From CAVSRC01 sp963781775 (lineage in GTDB: Bacteria; Pseudomonadota; Alphaproteobacteria; Rhizobiales; Kaistiaceae), in contig CAWAHE010000010.1 of the NCBI GenBank assembly GCA_963781775.1, positions 124,001-188,000 of the forward strand: a DNA stretch of 64,000 nt, written 5' to 3'. The notes beneath the pieces are model-generated. The model was not told where the DNA came from. It worked only from the letters and a program-made list of their open reading frames with translations, and did not search any database. Position 1 is the first letter of the stretch. Each line of letters starts with the position of its first letter. A program made the position numbers and the translations under genes. Shown one piece after another: positions 25,007 through 33,393 of the stretch.

Positions 25007-26248
25007 TCAACCGCCCCGCGGCGCGCCATTGCCCCGCTCCATGTCCGCCATGGTTCGCCTACCCGTGGCAAGCGCTATAGCCGAACGTACCATGCGAGAC
25101 GACCCCCTACGCCCGACAATGCGTCGCAGCGTTGGTGCCTCGGCCGTCTTGATATCCATGGCGTTGCCTCGCCACACGAAGGTATTTCCGGTCCATCCTG
25201 CAACCCACAGTGGAAACAGCAACAGGTCGCGCACCACCATCAGGACCGCGATGCGCGCGGAAATCGGCCAATCGAAGCGCTTGGCCAGGGCCAGTTCGGC
25301 GCCGTACCAGGCAACGAACAGGCCAATGAATGCCGCGAAGGGAAGGGCGCCGAGCCCGACAAGGATCGCGGCGCCGGTGAGCGGCAGCAGCCCGCCGGCG
25401 AGGGCCTCGGGCGTGTAGATCGCGGGAAACGACGAGCGGCGCAGACGGGCCCAGCGCAACTGGCGGCGCCAGACGTCGCGCAACGGACGTTCGCCGAGCG
25501 GCTGCGGGAAGGGGTGGATCACCAGCCGAACCTTGCGGCCGGCGGCGCGGATCAGCTTGGTCGAGGCGGCGTCTTCGGCCGGCTCCACGGCAAGGGCGGA
25601 GATCCCGCCCGCGTCCTCGAGAAGGTCGCGACGCCAGAACATCGTCTTGCCCTGGGCGTAGGCGGTGCCGAGCGCGTCGGCGACCAGTTGCCAGCGTGCC
25701 TGATAGGTGTTCAGGAACGCGCATTCGAGATCGCCCCCGAGCCCCTCCGGCCGGATCCCCACCGGCGGCGAACAGACCAGACCGGTGTCCGGTTTCCAGC
25801 GCGCCAGCAGGCTGTCGATATAGTCGGGCGGCATCAGCACATTGCTGTCGGCCATCACGATCCAGTCGCGGTCGGAGCCATTCCAGCCTTTGACCAGATT
25901 GTTGAGCTTCGGATTGATGCTGATGCGGTCGTCGCCGATGAGAACGCGGGCCGGAACGTTGGGGTGTTCCGCCATCAGGCGCCGGATCAACGGGATGACC
26001 GGATCGTTGTGCTCGGCGACGCAGAACACGATCTCGTAGTCCGGGTAGTCGAGCACGAAGGCCGAGGCGAGCGTTTCCTCGACGAAGTTTTCGATGCCGC
26101 AAGTCGGACGGAGGATGGTGACGGGCGGCCGGTCGTGGGACGCGCGATCACCCGCGGTGTAGGAGCGCGCGATCAAAAGCGCGACGCTGCCGAAATGGGT
26201 GAGTGCGGCAAATCCCACAACTCCGAAGATCAGGGCAATCAAAATCAT
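25007..26248 (-). CDS. Glycosyltransferase family 21, ceramide glucosyltransferase-like
   Basis: A 413-residue inner-membrane glycosyltransferase. A membrane segment at residues 1-25 is followed by the catalytic GT-A domain with VTILRPTCG, the UDP-sugar D1 and D2 motifs (GDDRISINPKLNNL and MADSNVLMPPDY), the D3 region AEDAASTKLIR and the acceptor motif R-x-x-RW (RRQLRWARLRR). Two or three membrane segments close the protein. This arrangement is that of ceramide glucosyltransferases, including bacterial versions that glycosylate sphingolipids or diacylglycerol. No sphingolipid genes are in the window, so the acceptor lipid is open. Confidence 0.87.
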   Translation of the reverse strand: MILIALIFGVVGFAALTHFGSVALLIARSYTAGDRASHDRPPVTILRPTCGIENFVEETLASAFVLDYPDYEIVFCVAEHNDPVIPLIRRLMAEHPNVPARVLIGDDRISINPKLNNLVKGWNGSDRDWIVMADSNVLMPPDYIDSLLARWKPDTGLVCSPPVGIRPEGLGGDLECAFLNTYQARWQLVADALGTAYAQGKTMFWRRDLLEDAGGISALAVEPAEDAASTKLIRAAGRKVRLVIHPFPQPLGERPLRDVWRRQLRWARLRRSSFPAIYTPEALAGGLLPLTGAAILVGLGALPFAAFIGLFVAWYGAELALAKRFDWPISARIAVLMVVRDLLLFPLWVAGWTGNTFVWRGNAMDIKTAEAPTLRRIVGRRGSSRMVRSAIALATGRRTMADMERGNGAPRGG

Positions 26249-26435
26249 TGCGGCGGACAGTGCCGATTATGTGTGACGGCGGAATCAAGCAATTATGACA
26301 TCCTAGCGACGGCAATCCCAATGGTTAATTGGGCTGGAATTTCATTGAATTCGCCGGACTTTGTGTGGTTCTGGCGACGTCGTGCTCCTAATATAGGACG
26401 CCCGCCATCGCGCTTTGCACATTTCCGAGAGAATC

Positions 26436-28445
26436 ATGACCGACCAGCCAGTCATCCGCTGGGGCATCATCGGCCCCGGCACGATCGCCCAGCGTTTCGC
26501 AGAAAACCTCCAGCAGAGCCCCGATGGTCGCCTGGTGGCGATCGCATCGCGCAATCCATCCCGGCCGGGCCTCGCCGAGCGCTTTCCCGGCGCCCGCATT
26601 CTCGACGGCTACGAGGCGCTGATCGGCGATCCGGAGGTTGAGGCGATCTACATCGCCACGCCGCACCCCTTCCACGCCCAATGGGCGATCCGGGCGGCAG
26701 AGGCGGGCAAGCATTTGCTGGTCGAGAAGCCAATTGCGATGACGGCTTATGAAGCCGAGGCGGTGATCCACGCGGCGCGCAAATCCGGCGTGTTCCTCGG
26801 CGAAGCGTTCATGAATCTCCTGCATCCGCACACCGCCAGGCTGCTCGACCTGCTGCGCTCGGGAGCGATCGGCGACATCATGCTGATCAAGGCCGATTTC
26901 GGATTCCGCATGGGCAACCCGGATCCGAAGCACCGCCTGCTCGCCAACGACACCGCGGGCGGCGCCATCCTCGACATCTGCTGCTATCCGGTTTCGATGG
27001 CGCGCCTGATTGCGGGCGCCGCAATCGACAGACCGTTCGCCGATCCGGTCAAGGTGTCGGGGGCCGGCCATCTCGGGCCGACGGGCGCCGACGAATGGGC
27101 CTCGGCGCTTCTGCAATTTCCCAACGGCATTGTCGCCGAGGTTTCCGGCAGCGTCATGGTCACGCAGGACAACACCGTTCGCGTCTTCGGCTCGACCGGC
27201 TGGCTGGAGGCCAAGTCGCCGTGGTTCTGCACCGGGCGGCAGGGTGGCACCGCCGACATCGTCATCCACCGGCCCGACGGGACCGACGAGACGGTCACCG
27301 TGGAGGAGAAGCGCTGGCTCTACACGTTCGAGATCGCGGCGGTGGCGCAAGCCATTCGCGCCGGCCGGCAGGAATTCGAGCCGCCGGGCATGACGTGGGC
27401 AAACAGCCTCGGCAACATGCGCGTCATCGACAAGTGGCGGACCGATATCGGCCTCCAGTACGATTTCGAAAAACCAGAGCGCAGCACGACCAAGGTCGAC
27501 GGGCGGGCGCTGAAGAAGCCGTCGAAACCGATGCGGCGGCGGAAGGTGCCGGGCATCGACCGCGAAGTTTCCGTCGTCGCTCTTGGCACGGCTGGCGTCG
27601 AAACCTACACGCATGCTGCGATCCTGCTGGATGCGTTCTACGAGCGCGGCGGCAATCTGATCGATGCCGCCTGGCTGTATGGGCAGGGGCGCGCGGACAC
27701 CCTGCTCGGGCAGTGGCTGAAGGCGCGCGGCGTTCGCGACGAAGTGACGATCATCGGCAAAGGCGCGCATTCGCCGCTGACATATCCCGATGTCATCAGC
27801 CGCCAGTTGGCGCAGTCGCTCGACCGGCTGAACACCGATCGGCTCGATCTCTACTTCATGCATCGCGACAATCGCGACATTCCGGTCGGCGAATTCGTCG
27901 ATGCCATCGATGCCGAGGTGCGCGCCGGACGCATCGGCGCCTGGGGCGGGTCGAACTGGTCGCGTGAGCGCATGGACGAGGCGATTGCCTACGCCAGGAA
28001 GGCCGGCAAGCAAGCGCCGGCCGCGCTTTCCAACAATTATTCGCTGGCGGAGATGATCGAGGCGCCGTGGGCGGGCTGCTATTCGGCCTCGGACGCGGCC
28101 TGGCGGGCGTGGCTGAAGGAGCGCCACATCGCGAACTTCGCCTGGTCGAGCCAGGCGCAAGGCTTCTTCACCGACCGCGCCGGCCGCGACAAGACCGACG
28201 ATCCGAACATGGTGCGCTGCTGGTACAACGAGACCAACTTCGCCCGCCGCGACCGGGCGGCGGAACTCGGCGCGAAGCGCGGGCTGAATGCCAATCAGGT
28301 GGCGCTCGCCTACATCCTGTCAGGCGACGTGCAGGTGATCCCGCTGATCGGGCCGCTGGCGCTGTCGGAGCTGGAGGATTCGCTCGGCGCGCTCGACCTT
28401 GAGCTGACGCCGGAGGAAGTCCGCTGGCTGGAGAGCGGCGACTAG
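26436..28445 (+). CDS. Gfo/Idh/MocA oxidoreductase - aldo/keto reductase fusion
   Basis: A 669-residue fusion of two sugar oxidoreductase types. Residues 1-330 are a Gfo/Idh/MocA domain with the NAD-binding GIIGPGTIAQRFAENL and the family's EKPIAMTAYEAE catalytic-lysine motif. From about residue 365 an aldo/keto reductase barrel follows, showing the tetrad region LIDAAWLYGQG (Asp and Tyr), the lysine in IIGKGAH and the His in YFMHRDN, with the cofactor loop near the C-terminus. Both halves look catalytically complete, so one polypeptide may oxidise and then reduce a sugar or inositol-like compound. The start is the ATG after GAGAGA. Its stop overlaps the GH15 stop on the other strand. Confidence 0.88.
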   Translation: MTDQPVIRWGIIGPGTIAQRFAENLQQSPDGRLVAIASRNPSRPGLAERFPGARILDGYEALIGDPEVEAIYIATPHPFHAQWAIRAAEAGKHLLVEKPIAMTAYEAEAVIHAARKSGVFLGEAFMNLLHPHTARLLDLLRSGAIGDIMLIKADFGFRMGNPDPKHRLLANDTAGGAILDICCYPVSMARLIAGAAIDRPFADPVKVSGAGHLGPTGADEWASALLQFPNGIVAEVSGSVMVTQDNTVRVFGSTGWLEAKSPWFCTGRQGGTADIVIHRPDGTDETVTVEEKRWLYTFEIAAVAQAIRAGRQEFEPPGMTWANSLGNMRVIDKWRTDIGLQYDFEKPERSTTKVDGRALKKPSKPMRRRKVPGIDREVSVVALGTAGVETYTHAAILLDAFYERGGNLIDAAWLYGQGRADTLLGQWLKARGVRDEVTIIGKGAHSPLTYPDVISRQLAQSLDRLNTDRLDLYFMHRDNRDIPVGEFVDAIDAEVRAGRIGAWGGSNWSRERMDEAIAYARKAGKQAPAALSNNYSLAEMIEAPWAGCYSASDAAWRAWLKERHIANFAWSSQAQGFFTDRAGRDKTDDPNMVRCWYNETNFARRDRAAELGAKRGLNANQVALAYILSGDVQVIPLIGPLALSELEDSLGALDLELTPEEVRWLESGD

Positions 28446-30244
28446 CTCGCCGTCACCTGCGACATGCCGTCCGTGCCGGCCAACTCGTGGGCCGAGTTGA
28501 TCAGGCCGAGATGCGAAAAGCCCTGCGGGAAATTTCCAACGAGGCGCTTGCGGACCGCGTCGTATTCCTCCGCCAGCAGGCCGAGGGGCGTGCGCAATGA
28601 CAGCAGCCGATCGAACATCTCGGTGGCGGCGTCGCGCCGTCCGCTGAGCATGTAGGCGTCGACGAGCCAGAAGCTGCAGGCGAGGAAAGCGCCTTCGTCG
28701 CCGCCCACGCCGTCGTCGACATCGTCGGTGGCGTAGCGCTGGACGAACCCGTCGCGCAGCAGGTCTTCTTCAACGGCCTTGATCGTCCCGATGATCCGCG
28801 GGTCGTCGGCCGGCAGGAAGCCGAAGCGGGGCAACAGCAGCAGGCTCGCGTCGAGCGTCTTGCCGCCATAGTACTGGGTGAAGGTGTTCCTGCCCGCGTC
28901 GAAGCCCTTCTCGCAGACTTCCGCATGGATCGCCTCGGCCACCTTCCGCCAGCGTTCGGACGGTCCCTTCAGGCCAAACTTCACTGCCAGCGTCGCCGCA
29001 CGGTCGAACGCGACCCAGCACATGACGCGTGAATGAGTGAAGGCGCGCGGCGGCCCACGCATCTCCCAGATGCCGTTATCGAGCGTCTGCCAGATTGATT
29101 CCAGATGTTCCATGACAACCGGCACGAACTGGCCGGACTTGTCGATCGGCCCGAGGCCCATCTGCCGCGCGGTGAAGAGCGTATCGGCGATCTCGCCGTA
29201 AATATCGAGTTGAAGCTGATCGGCAGCGGCGTTGCCGATGCGCACCGGCTTGCTGTTCTCGTAGCCGGGAAGCCACGACACCTCGTTTTCCGGCAGCCAA
29301 CGCTCGCCGGCGAGGCCATACATGATGCGCATTTGCCGGGGATGGCCGGCAATCGCGCGGCGTATCCATTGTTCCCAGGCGGTTGCTTCCGAGCGGTAGC
29401 CGGATTTTACCAGGGCGTAGAGCATCAGCGATGAATCGCGCATCCAGCAGAAGCGATAGTCCCAGTTGCGCGAACCGCCGATCTCCTCGGGCAGGGACGT
29501 CGTCGGCGCGGCAACCATGCCGCCGGTCGGCGCGAACGTCAAAAGCTTCAGGGTGATCAGTGAACGCGTCACCGCCTCGTGCCAGGCGGGATTATCCTTA
29601 GGGAAGGTGCACCGCCCGATCCACTCGCGCCACCACGAAATCGTGTTGTCGAGGCTCTCGCCACGGTCGGGCACGAAATGCGGCTGCTTGTGCGACGGAT
29701 GGTAGGAAAGCGTGAACGACACCGTGTCGTCCTTCTTGACCGTGAACGACGCAACGGTCGCCATGTCGCGGCCTTCGAGAGCGACGCGGGTGTGGAGTTC
29801 GACCGCGTCGGGCCCCGCGACGGCGCTCAGGCCGTAGTCGCGCCGCGTCACCCACGGGATCGCCTCGCCGTAGTTAAAACGCAGGACGAGGTCCATGGTC
29901 ACCGCAACTTCGCCCTCGACGCCATGCACCATGCGAACGAGATCGACCCGCTCCTCGTCCTGCGAGAGCGGCATGAAGTCGGTGACGGTGATGGCGCCGG
30001 TGGCGGTTTCGAAGCGTGTTTCGAGCACCGCGGTACCCGGCAGGTAACGCTGGGTCGACTTGTGGTCCTTGTCCTCCGGGCAGAGCAGCCAGCGGCCGTT
30101 CTTGCGGTCGCCGAGCAGGGCGGCGAAGCAGGCCGGCGAGTCGAACCGCGGAACGCAAAGCCAGTCTATCGAGCCGTCGCTGGCGACCAGCGCGGCGGAA
30201 ATCATGTTGCCGATGAGGCCATACTCTTCAAGCGGCTTCGACAC
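28442..30244 (-). CDS. Glycoside hydrolase family 15 protein
   Basis: A 600-residue cytoplasmic enzyme of the bacterial glucoamylase/trehalase-like GH15 group; no signal peptide. The N-terminal beta-sandwich domain (residues 1-210) starts with YGLIGNMISAALVASDGSIDW. The (alpha/alpha)6 catalytic barrel follows with PTTSLPEEIGG, RNWDYRFCWMRDSSL, the first catalytic Glu in DNGIWEMRG and the second in GLLAEEYD, ending NFPQGFSHLGLI. Family members hydrolyse trehalose or alpha-glucans. The gene is 29 bp downstream of the SDR gene, same strand. Confidence 0.92.
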   Translation of the reverse strand: MSKPLEEYGLIGNMISAALVASDGSIDWLCVPRFDSPACFAALLGDRKNGRWLLCPEDKDHKSTQRYLPGTAVLETRFETATGAITVTDFMPLSQDEERVDLVRMVHGVEGEVAVTMDLVLRFNYGEAIPWVTRRDYGLSAVAGPDAVELHTRVALEGRDMATVASFTVKKDDTVSFTLSYHPSHKQPHFVPDRGESLDNTISWWREWIGRCTFPKDNPAWHEAVTRSLITLKLLTFAPTGGMVAAPTTSLPEEIGGSRNWDYRFCWMRDSSLMLYALVKSGYRSEATAWEQWIRRAIAGHPRQMRIMYGLAGERWLPENEVSWLPGYENSKPVRIGNAAADQLQLDIYGEIADTLFTARQMGLGPIDKSGQFVPVVMEHLESIWQTLDNGIWEMRGPPRAFTHSRVMCWVAFDRAATLAVKFGLKGPSERWRKVAEAIHAEVCEKGFDAGRNTFTQYYGGKTLDASLLLLPRFGFLPADDPRIIGTIKAVEEDLLRDGFVQRYATDDVDDGVGGDEGAFLACSFWLVDAYMLSGRRDAATEMFDRLLSLRTPLGLLAEEYDAVRKRLVGNFPQGFSHLGLINSAHELAGTDGMSQVTAS

Positions 30245-30273
30245 CGTGCCCCCTTCGTTGCTGTCGTCGGGCG

Positions 30274-31059
30274 TCAGCCGCCCTGCATGAAGTCCGGATA
30301 GTCGGTCATGCCACCATCAACGAATACCGTCGTGGCGGTCATGTAGCCGGCGACGTCCGAGGCGAGCACGACGGCCATGCCGGCAATGTCCTCGGGCCTG
30401 CCGATGCGATTCATCGGTATCTTCGTCAACAAATCCTTGAGCCCCGCCGGGTTCTGCCAGACGTTGGCGTTGATCGGAGTGGCGATGGCGCCGGGCGCGA
30501 TGCACAGCACGCGCACGCCGTGCGGGCCGGCTTCCTGCGCAAGGGTTTTCGCCATCATCGAAACGGCCGCCTTGCTTGCAGCGTAGGCGCTGTAGCCGCT
30601 CCAGGCGATTACCTCGTGGACGCTCGACGTGTTGAGGATGACGCCCGATTTCTGCGGGACCATGCGCTTCAGCGCCTCGCGGGCGCAGAGGAACGCGCCG
30701 CCCAGGTTGATGTCGATGACCTTGCGCCAGGCATCGACGTCGGTCTCCCAGGCCATCGCCCGGTGGCCGTCGATGCCGGCATTGTTGACGAGAACGTCGA
30801 TGCCGCCCCATGCCTTGTCGATGGCGGCGAACATCGCCGCGACCGCGTCTGGTGCGCTGACGTCAGCCTGAAGCGCGATGGCCTCGCCGCCGTCCTTCTC
30901 GATGGCGCTGACCAGCGCGGCGGCGTCCTCGGGGTGGCTGACGTAGTTGATGGCGACCCTGGCGCCGGCCGCGCCGAAGGCGCGCACCATGGCGGCGCCG
31001 AGACCGGAATTGCCGCCCGTGACCAGAACGCGTTTCCCGTGAAGATCGATCTGCATCAT
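30274..31059 (-). CDS. SDR family NAD(P)-dependent oxidoreductase
   Basis: A 261-residue classical short-chain dehydrogenase. It has the cofactor loop TGGNSGLGAAM, NNAGIDG, the catalytic Ser in LNTSSVHE, and Tyr/Lys in YSAYAASKAA, followed by the PGAI segment and the C-terminal TVFVDGGMTDYPDF. The closest pattern is that of glucose 1-dehydrogenase-like enzymes (PEDIAGMAVVLASD). Two tandem ATGs begin the gene; GGGGAA precedes both. It probably forms a transcript with the GH15 gene, suggesting a carbohydrate substrate. Confidence 0.9.
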   Translation of the reverse strand: MMQIDLHGKRVLVTGGNSGLGAAMVRAFGAAGARVAINYVSHPEDAAALVSAIEKDGGEAIALQADVSAPDAVAAMFAAIDKAWGGIDVLVNNAGIDGHRAMAWETDVDAWRKVIDINLGGAFLCAREALKRMVPQKSGVILNTSSVHEVIAWSGYSAYAASKAAVSMMAKTLAQEAGPHGVRVLCIAPGAIATPINANVWQNPAGLKDLLTKIPMNRIGRPEDIAGMAVVLASDVAGYMTATTVFVDGGMTDYPDFMQGG

Positions 31060-31113
31060 GTTCCCCGCCTAACACATTCGAGCGGGATTGCCACCCGGGC
31101 GGGCATGGCGCGG

Positions 31114-31815
31114 TCACATCAGCTTGAGGCCCTTGAGGCTGACATGGCCGCTCTTGCCGATGATGACATGGTCATGGACGGCGATGCCGAGCGGCTTGGC
31201 GATATCGACGACCTGCTTGGTCATCTGGATGTCGGCGCTCGATGGCGTCGGATCGCCCGACGGGTGGTTGTGAACCAGAATGAGCGCAGTCGCCGAAAGC
31301 TCGAGCGCGCGCTTGACCACTTCGCGCGGATAGACCGGCGTATGGTCGACGGTGCCGGTCTGCTGCACCTCGTCGCCGATCAGCACGTTCTTCTTGTCGA
31401 GGAAGAGCACGCGGAACTGCTCGATCGTCTCGTAGGCCATCGCCGCCTTGCAATAGTCGATGACCGCCGACCATGAGCCGAGCAGGGGACGTTCCTTCAC
31501 GCCATCGCGGGCAAAGCGCTGCGCCGCTGCCTGCATCAGCTTCAGGTGATGAACGGCCGACGGCCCGAGCCCGGAGATTTTCAGCAATTCGCCTTCCGGC
31601 GCGGCGAGCACTTCGGAGAACGTGCCGAAGCGGGTGAGCAGCGCCTTGGCGATCGGCTTGGTGTCGCGGCGCGGCAGCGACTGGAAGAGGATCAGCTCGA
31701 GCAACTCGTAGTCGGCGAGCGCGGCGCCGCCGCCGTCGTGGAACCGGCTCTTCAGGCGCTCGCGATGGCCGTGGAAATGGGGCGTCGCCCCGCCGCTTTC
31801 AGCCGGCGGCTTCAT
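31114..31815 (-). CDS. radC: RadC family protein (JAMM/MPN+ domain)
   Basis: A 233-residue RadC homolog. An N-terminal helix-hairpin-helix region (ISGLGPSAVHHLK near residue 88) is followed by a JAB1/MPN+ metalloprotease-like domain with the zinc-binding HNHPSGDPTPSSAD motif and the preceding catalytic-type Glu. The role of RadC in repair is disputed; the fold suggests a peptidase or nuclease. Its ATG overlaps the map stop as ATGA, so the two are co-translated. The in-frame extension further upstream was rejected because it runs through map in another frame. Confidence 0.93.
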   Translation of the reverse strand: MKPPAESGGATPHFHGHRERLKSRFHDGGGAALADYELLELILFQSLPRRDTKPIAKALLTRFGTFSEVLAAPEGELLKISGLGPSAVHHLKLMQAAAQRFARDGVKERPLLGSWSAVIDYCKAAMAYETIEQFRVLFLDKKNVLIGDEVQQTGTVDHTPVYPREVVKRALELSATALILVHNHPSGDPTPSSADIQMTKQVVDIAKPLGIAVHDHVIIGKSGHVSLKGLKLM

Positions 31816-32651
31816 GCACCGGCGGTCAGAGCCAGGCCGTGCTTCGGCGAGACCGTGAAGATCTCGTGGCCCTTGTCGGTGACGCCGACGGTGTGCTCGA
31901 ACTGGGCGGAGAGCGAACGGTCGCGGGTCACCGCCGTCCAGCCGTCGGCAAGCACCTTCACGTGCGGGCGGCCGAGATTGATCATCGGCTCGACCGTGAA
32001 GATCATGCCGGGCTTGAGCACGCTGCCTTCGCCGGGGCTGCCGTAGTGCAGGATGTTGGGCACGTCGTGGAACAGGCGGCCGACGCCGTGGCCGCAGAAA
32101 TCGCGCACGACCGAGCAGCGCTCGCCTTCGGCATAATCCTGGATGGCGAAGCCGATGTCGCCGGTGGTGGCGCCCGGCCGGATGGCATCGATGCCGCGCA
32201 GCATCGCCTCGTGGGTGACGTCGATCAGCCGATGGGCGGCGCGCTTGACGTTGCCGACCGCATACATGCGGCTGGAATCGCCATGCCAGCCGTCGAGGAT
32301 CAGGGTCACGTCGATGTTGGCGATGTCGCCGTCCTTGAGCGGCTTGTCGCTCGGAATGCCGTGGCAGACGACGTGATTGATCGAGACGCAGGTCGACTTC
32401 ATGTAGCCCTTGTAGCCGAGCGTGGCGGGCAGGGCGTCGTGGGCGAGCGCGAAGTCGTAGACGAAGCGGTCGATTTCCTCGGTCGGCAGGCCGGGCTCGA
32501 TGATGTCCTCGATCGCGTCCAGGCACTCGGCGACAAGGGCGCCAGCGCGCCGCATGCCGGCGAAATCCGCGGGCGTGTGGAGCTTGATCTGGCCGTCATT
32601 CTTGAGGGGCGCCAGAGCGGCTTCGACGTAGTTGACCATGGCTTTGAGCAT
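31812..32651 (-). CDS. map: Type I methionine aminopeptidase
   Basis: Removes the initiator Met from nascent proteins. The 279-residue protein has the pita-bread fold with all five metal ligands: Asp in NIDVTLILDG, Asp in DSSRMYAVG, His in GHGVGR, Glu in FTVEPMI and Glu near the C-terminus in QFEHTVGV. The usual HNIPNYG-like N-terminal signature reads SINHVVCHGIPS. An ATG at 32639 is an equally possible start. It sits upstream of radC, an arrangement seen in other alphaproteobacteria, and 35 bp downstream of sfsA. Confidence 0.95.
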   Translation of the reverse strand: MLKAMVNYVEAALAPLKNDGQIKLHTPADFAGMRRAGALVAECLDAIEDIIEPGLPTEEIDRFVYDFALAHDALPATLGYKGYMKSTCVSINHVVCHGIPSDKPLKDGDIANIDVTLILDGWHGDSSRMYAVGNVKRAAHRLIDVTHEAMLRGIDAIRPGATTGDIGFAIQDYAEGERCSVVRDFCGHGVGRLFHDVPNILHYGSPGEGSVLKPGMIFTVEPMINLGRPHVKVLADGWTAVTRDRSLSAQFEHTVGVTDKGHEIFTVSPKHGLALTAGA

Positions 32652-32686
32652 ATGGCGATTTTCGGCCCGCCGCGCAAGCGGGGCGG

Positions 32687-33388
32687 CTATGCCAGGATCG
32701 GGATACGGCCTGCCACCGCGATCTCCTGCGGCGACAGCCGGCAAGCATAGGCGATCATCTCGACGCCGGCCGCGCGGGCCTTGGCGAACGCGGCGGTGTA
32801 GGCGGGATCAACGTCGCCGGCCAGGCGGAATGCCGAACAGTCGCTGCGCTGGATCAGATAGAACATGACGGCCCGGTGACCGGCGGCGGCCATGTCGGCG
32901 AGTTCGCCAAGATGCTTGGTGCCGCGCGCCGTCGGCGAGTCCGGGAATTCGGCACGGCCCGGCGTTCGCGACAGGTGGACGTTCTTGATCTCGACATAGG
33001 CGTCCGGCCGTCCCGCGGCGGTCAGCAGGAAGTCGATCCGGGAATTGCGGCCGTAGTTCACCTCGCGGCGCACCGTTTCGTACCCGGCGAGTTCCACGAT
33101 GGCGCCGGCGGCGAGCGCTTCCTCCACCAGCCGGTTGGGATGCGCGGTATTGATGCCGACAAGTCCGCCGTCTGCTTCGACCAGTTCCCATGAATGGGCG
33201 AGCTTGCGCGTCTTGCTGTCGGAGCGCGACAGGAGAACCCTCATGCCCGGATCCGAGAGGCCGGTCATGGCGCCGGGATTGGCGCAGTGGACCGTGACGA
33301 CCGCGCCGTCCGGCATCTCGACGTCGGCCAGGAAGCGCTTGTAGCGCCGGATCAGGCGGGCTTCGGTCAGCGGGGCCGCGAAGCGCAT
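32687..33388 (-). CDS. sfsA: DNA/RNA nuclease SfsA
   Basis: A 233-residue SfsA protein, known in E. coli from sugar-fermentation stimulation and later described as having nuclease activity. Conserved stretches are ARLIRRYKRFLADVE, the HCANPGAMTGL OB-like segment, SRIDFLL and YVEIKNVHLS with the PD-(D/E)xK-like acidic-lysine pair, and FYLIQRSD. Length and order are normal. It lies 5 bp after the alditol-oxidase-like gene on the same strand. Confidence 0.94.
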   Translation of the reverse strand: MRFAAPLTEARLIRRYKRFLADVEMPDGAVVTVHCANPGAMTGLSDPGMRVLLSRSDSKTRKLAHSWELVEADGGLVGINTAHPNRLVEEALAAGAIVELAGYETVRREVNYGRNSRIDFLLTAAGRPDAYVEIKNVHLSRTPGRAEFPDSPTARGTKHLGELADMAAAGHRAVMFYLIQRSDCSAFRLAGDVDPAYTAAFAKARAAGVEMIAYACRLSPQEIAVAGRIPILA

Positions 33389-33393
33389 CCAGG

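Noticed and set aside
26388..28160. A 590-codon minus-strand frame opposite the Gfo/Idh-AKR fusion.
   Set aside because: The opposite strand encodes two recognisable enzyme domains with catalytic motifs; the antisense product has none.
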